Shown here one piece after another: positions 32,235 to 34,989 of a stretch of 34,989 bases of DNA. The notes under the pieces were generated by a model. The model was not told the DNA's origin. It worked only from the letters and a program-made list of their open reading frames with translations, and did no database searches. The stretch is from Litorimonas sp947503715 (lineage in GTDB: Bacteria; Pseudomonadota; Alphaproteobacteria; Caulobacterales; Maricaulaceae). Within the stretch, counting starts at the first letter, position 1. Each line of letters opens with the position of its first letter. The stretch spans positions 1 through 34,989 of the forward strand of contig NZ_CP189851.1 in assembly GCF_050271975.1 (NCBI RefSeq), read 5' to 3'. Position numbers and translations under genes: made by a program.

Positions 32235-33733
32235 CTTTTTGACCGCCGTAACATGATAGATAAGAGGATAAGTGCCACGATGCTTATGAAAGATAGCGCA
32301 GTGGTATTGGAGTTGCGAAGCCCGAGAATGTCAAATTCAGATGGAAGGTCGTTGAATCCAATTATGTAATAGAGGAGGCCGAAAATAGCGGTGCCTAAGA
32401 TCGGAAAGTCCAGCCGTAAAAATGTAATTTCAAACCAAATAATGACACATATGACACCTAAAACCGCCGTGAGCGCATGGAGGGGGTCAAGCTTTAAGAG
32501 TGTCGGAGTGAGGGCGAGAAGGGAGACGGCCGAGAGCGCGAGGCTGTTCATGAGACTGGATGACAGTCCGGCATAGCTGTTTTCAGCCCGTTCAAACGTT
32601 CGGGACATAACAACATCCTGTATCGCGGTCTTATTATAGATCAAATAAAGCCCCAGATAGATCAGCGTGAGCGAGAAGATTGGAGCCGCACCCGCGACGC
32701 CCAACAAGATGCAAATCAGGGATAAAACGGGAAAGAGCTTCGTGCGCCTGAAAAGCCTCAGCAACGTTAATTTGACGGTTTGGAACGTATTGGACTGACC
32801 CGTGTGCAAAGCTGTTAGGGGCTGTGTTTTTGATATCTCTTGGGCCTCTCCTTTCTGAAGATTGGCTTTTGGAGAAAGCCGTTTTGCGGTCTCTGTTTTA
32901 TAGTTCACAGAGACTATTCTTTTCTTGCGCCACCAAGCCGTAAGCGGGAGTAATGCCGTCAATCCCGCTGCAAAAAGGAGCGCGAGGGGCATATGACCCA
33001 GAGCCGCCCTCATCGTGTTTGGCCTGTAATTTTGCCATTCGATGGTTTTAGTTTCTGAAACCTGAATAAATCCAAAGGCCAATCTTGAGCTTCTGTCTTC
33101 GCCAATGGCAGCTCGCATCACGTCATACCCCAAAATATCGAGACTATTGGAAAGCGTGAGCCCAACTGCGGCGATGACGAGAATGAAGAGTCCCAGAGAA
33201 CGTAAAGCCGGATTACCCGGAAAAATGCCATCCAAGATCAAGCCTCCCACAAGCGTGTAGAGAAGGGCCGGCACCAATATTATAAAATATATGAAATAGG
33301 CGGCAGGCGTCGGGAGGGCGTTGTAACGCAGTGCAATTGTGGCTGAAAATATCAATGTGACCGCAAGAATAGTTATACCTATCCCGACAACATTAGCGAA
33401 TATTTTGCCGGATAAAGTTAGGACGGTATTTGCGGGTGAGACGGCTTCAAAGAGATATAAGTTCGTACGCTTATCGGGCTGCGACCAAATTCCCATTTGT
33501 AAGGTTGCAATCGCGATAACGAGAATTGTCATGACAAAACCTGCCGCTAATAGCGCTGTACTTGCAGACATATCAGGTTGCAGTCCGCCGATATTAATCA
33601 CGGCGTAAGCCGCCCCTGATGGCGGCACGAGCGCCGCGGCAAGAATTGAGAGGCTGAGTATAAGAATGTAAAAGGGAACCGTGCGGAGGCGACGGCGGAG
33701 GCTTAATTCAAATTCAGATAAGAGAGCCTGCAT
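32231..33733 (-). CDS. ABC-2-type transporter permease
   Basis: 500 residues with about twelve membrane helices in two groups, split by a charged loop near 270-320 (RRKKRIVSVNYKTE, KGEAQEISK). This is the two-half ABC-2 layout seen beside M1-fusion permeases. It starts two bases after the ATPase stop and overlaps the M1-fusion start by four. With the ATPase and the M1-fusion membrane half it would form one transporter. Bacteriocin immunity ABC transporters often use this arrangement to expel peptides from the membrane, which makes immunity a good guess here. Confidence 0.85.
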   Translation of the reverse strand: MQALLSEFELSLRRRLRTVPFYILILSLSILAAALVPPSGAAYAVINIGGLQPDMSASTALLAAGFVMTILVIAIATLQMGIWSQPDKRTNLYLFEAVSPANTVLTLSGKIFANVVGIGITILAVTLIFSATIALRYNALPTPAAYFIYFIILVPALLYTLVGGLILDGIFPGNPALRSLGLFILVIAAVGLTLSNSLDILGYDVMRAAIGEDRSSRLAFGFIQVSETKTIEWQNYRPNTMRAALGHMPLALLFAAGLTALLPLTAWWRKKRIVSVNYKTETAKRLSPKANLQKGEAQEISKTQPLTALHTGQSNTFQTVKLTLLRLFRRTKLFPVLSLICILLGVAGAAPIFSLTLIYLGLYLIYNKTAIQDVVMSRTFERAENSYAGLSSSLMNSLALSAVSLLALTPTLLKLDPLHALTAVLGVICVIIWFEITFLRLDFPILGTAIFGLLYYIIGFNDLPSEFDILGLRNSNTTALSFISIVALILLSIMLRRSKR

Positions 33734-33735
33734 CG

Positions 33736-34392
33736 CTAAACGCTCGCCTCTCTTTTGACCGTCAGCGTTTTATTTTCAATGTGAATTTCGCCTGCGCCAA
33801 TCGTTTTCAACTCGTCAGAATAATGCGTGGAAATGAGGATTATGCGTTTTTCCGCCGCCTCTCTTAATAATTGACCCAGTGCCGCCCGACCGGACGGGTC
33901 AACCCCTGCAAAGGGCTCATCTAAAACGCAGAATGGTGTTTCAATTTGCAGAACATAAGCCAGTCCCAGACGCTGCAACATGCCCTGACTATAGGCGCGG
34001 GTCCGAGCCGTCGTCGCGTGTCCCAGACCCACAGCGCTCATCCAGAGTTTCGCATTGTTTTTGGCCGCGTTTTTACCGACGCCTCTCAATCTGGCGGCGT
34101 GAACAAGAAATTCGAGACCCGTTAATTCCGGATAAGCGGTGAAGTTCTGGAATTGATAGATCGAGGCTTTTAGGAAAGCGGCCCTCTGTTTTCTGGAATC
34201 CAGATCTTGGAATTTTATACTGCCAGTTTTGAGTGGATGAAGTCCAAAAATCGTTCGGATTAAAGTGGATTTTCCAGCACCATTCCCGCCTGTCAGGGCG
34301 ATCAAGCCTGTTCCCAAACTTACAGAGGGTATCTGAAGCAGTTTGGTCCCGTCCGGTGTGTGGATCTCAACATTCTCGAATATGAGTGTCAT
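33736..34392 (-). CDS. ABC transporter ATP-binding protein
   Basis: 218 residues. Motifs in order: Walker A GGNGAGKST (35-43), Q-loop YQFQNF, signature YSQGMLQRLGLA, Walker B FCVLDEPFAGVDP and switch-loop STHY. It lacks membrane helices, as expected for a separate ABC-2 ATPase. The start overlaps the exporter's stop (ATGA) and the stop is two bases before the permease start. It energises the permease/M1-fusion pair; the substrate is unknown, most simply the MFNF peptides. Confidence 0.9.
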   Translation of the reverse strand: MTLIFENVEIHTPDGTKLLQIPSVSLGTGLIALTGGNGAGKSTLIRTIFGLHPLKTGSIKFQDLDSRKQRAAFLKASIYQFQNFTAYPELTGLEFLVHAARLRGVGKNAAKNNAKLWMSAVGLGHATTARTRAYSQGMLQRLGLAYVLQIETPFCVLDEPFAGVDPSGRAALGQLLREAAEKRIILISTHYSDELKTIGAGEIHIENKTLTVKREASV

Positions 34393-34989
34393 GCGGCAGA
34401 TGTCCTGGCAGGATGTGTGATACGGAGGCCCGGAAGTTCAGAGGCAATGGTCTTGAGTGAGCCGACATCATCGGGTTTCCCTTCGAAGAGAACCTTTCCG
34501 TCGCCCAGAACAATCAGGTGGTCCGCAATGGTCAAGAGCTCACCTCCATGCGCAATGATGATGATCGTCATCTCACCTTTTAATTTCATCAATGAGCGGC
34601 CTATGGCTTTCTCGCTCACAACGTCGAGTGAGGCTGTCGCTTCATCCAACAAAATGGCTTTCGGATTGGAGGCGAGGGCGCGCGCGAGGGAAAGTCTTTG
34701 GGCCTGACCGCGCGAGAAATTTGCCGCTGCTTCATTGAGCACGTGGTCATAGCCACTCGGTAAAGTTTCTATATGGGAGTCAATCTGAGCGGCGATTGCC
34801 GCTTTGCGTATCGCGGCCTGATCAATTCCCGGTCGACCGAAATCTATATTATCTCCAACCGTTCCAGAGAAGAGAAAGGGGTTCTGCGGAACGATGGCGA
34901 TAGGGTCAGACGCTTGCGTCTCTGTCGTGGGCCGGACAGCTCCGCTATGGGGTTCCAAGAGCCCTGAGAGTATCGCGGCGAGTGTGCTT
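34389..34989 (-). CDS. ABC exporter, C-terminal 200 residues (gene begins at 1142..1)
   Basis: This is the rest of the ATPase domain of the exporter that starts at 1142. The first base of this fragment completes the Lys codon of Walker A and STLAAILSGLLEPHSGAV follows. The Q-loop is AIVPQNPFLFSGTV, the signature NFSRGQAQRLSLARAL (FSRGQ for LSGGQ), Walker B KAILLDEATASLD and the switch region IIIIAHGGE, where the usual His-Arg becomes His-Gly. The joined length is 1142 + 601 = 1743 bases, exactly 581 codons with stop, the normal size of a half-transporter. The stop overlaps the next ATG. Confidence 0.9.
   Translation of the reverse strand, partial: STLAAILSGLLEPHSGAVRPTTETQASDPIAIVPQNPFLFSGTVGDNIDFGRPGIDQAAIRKAAIAAQIDSHIETLPSGYDHVLNEAAANFSRGQAQRLSLARALASNPKAILLDEATASLDVVSEKAIGRSLMKLKGEMTIIIIAHGGELLTIADHLIVLGDGKVLFEGKPDDVGSLKTIASELPGLRITHPARTSAA

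Overview
The window is best read as one complete circular plasmid of 34,989 bp, cut open inside a gene. Read on the minus strand, base 1 runs straight into base 34,989. The two ends join in frame across the Walker A motif (GESGAGK|ST) of a single 580-residue ABC exporter. The host looks like an alphaproteobacterium, possibly a marine Hyphomonadales/Maricaulales-type bacterium. This rests on two perfect CtrA-type sites (TTAA-N7-TTAA), a VirC1/ParA-type partition gene with a small DNA-binding partner, a zeta toxin with a ParD-like antitoxin, and giant RTX/cadherin-like proteins. The host assignment is inference.

Peptide operon (minus strand, from about 4.56 kb down through position 1 and on to 30.1 kb). 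Three tandem micro-ORFs of 41, 42 and 45 codons all begin MFNF and end in a Trp-containing hydrophobic tail. They were too short for routine ORF calling. Downstream lie three helical proteins of no recognised enzyme class, the ABC exporter that spans the window ends, an ABC-2-type ATPase, its permease, and a membrane-anchored M1 metallopeptidase/permease fusion. Almost every junction from the first helical protein onward is an ATGA overlap. I read this as an undescribed ribosomally made peptide system: precursors, candidate maturation or handling proteins, exporter, and a processing or immunity module. It contains no lanthipeptide, lasso, YcaO or radical-SAM enzyme.

4.6-7.7 kb is a low-density region: a frameshifted rhs (YD-repeat) remnant, two tiny ORFs, about 600 bp with no supported gene, a possible DNA-binding protein and a small hypothetical gene.

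8.1-12.35 kb (plus strand) is a tightly coupled six-gene envelope operon: polytopic membrane protein, exported coiled-coil protein, bitopic small protein, ExbB/TolQ-like, ExbD/TolR-like (with the membrane Asp) and a TonB-like periplasm-spanning protein. It has a structured leader and nearby CtrA-type sites. It converges on a 3,358-residue RTX/cadherin-like secreted protein (12.4-22.5 kb), separated by a 12-bp-stem terminator. Divergent from the giant gene is a HlyC-like acyltransferase homologue that appears to lack the usual catalytic His. Next to it is an exported, C-terminally anchored protein followed by a frameshifted paralogue.

24.3-28.8 kb is the maintenance block: GGCTAGC repeats, parA, a small partition partner, a zeta-type toxin-antitoxin pair with a palindromic operator, a 22-bp-period iteron array, and a Rep_3-type initiator whose true start lies after the iterons. 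No relaxase, conjugation gene, transposase, tRNA, rRNA or CRISPR was recognised. 28.9-30.0 kb carries an orphan membrane-anchored protein behind the second CtrA site.
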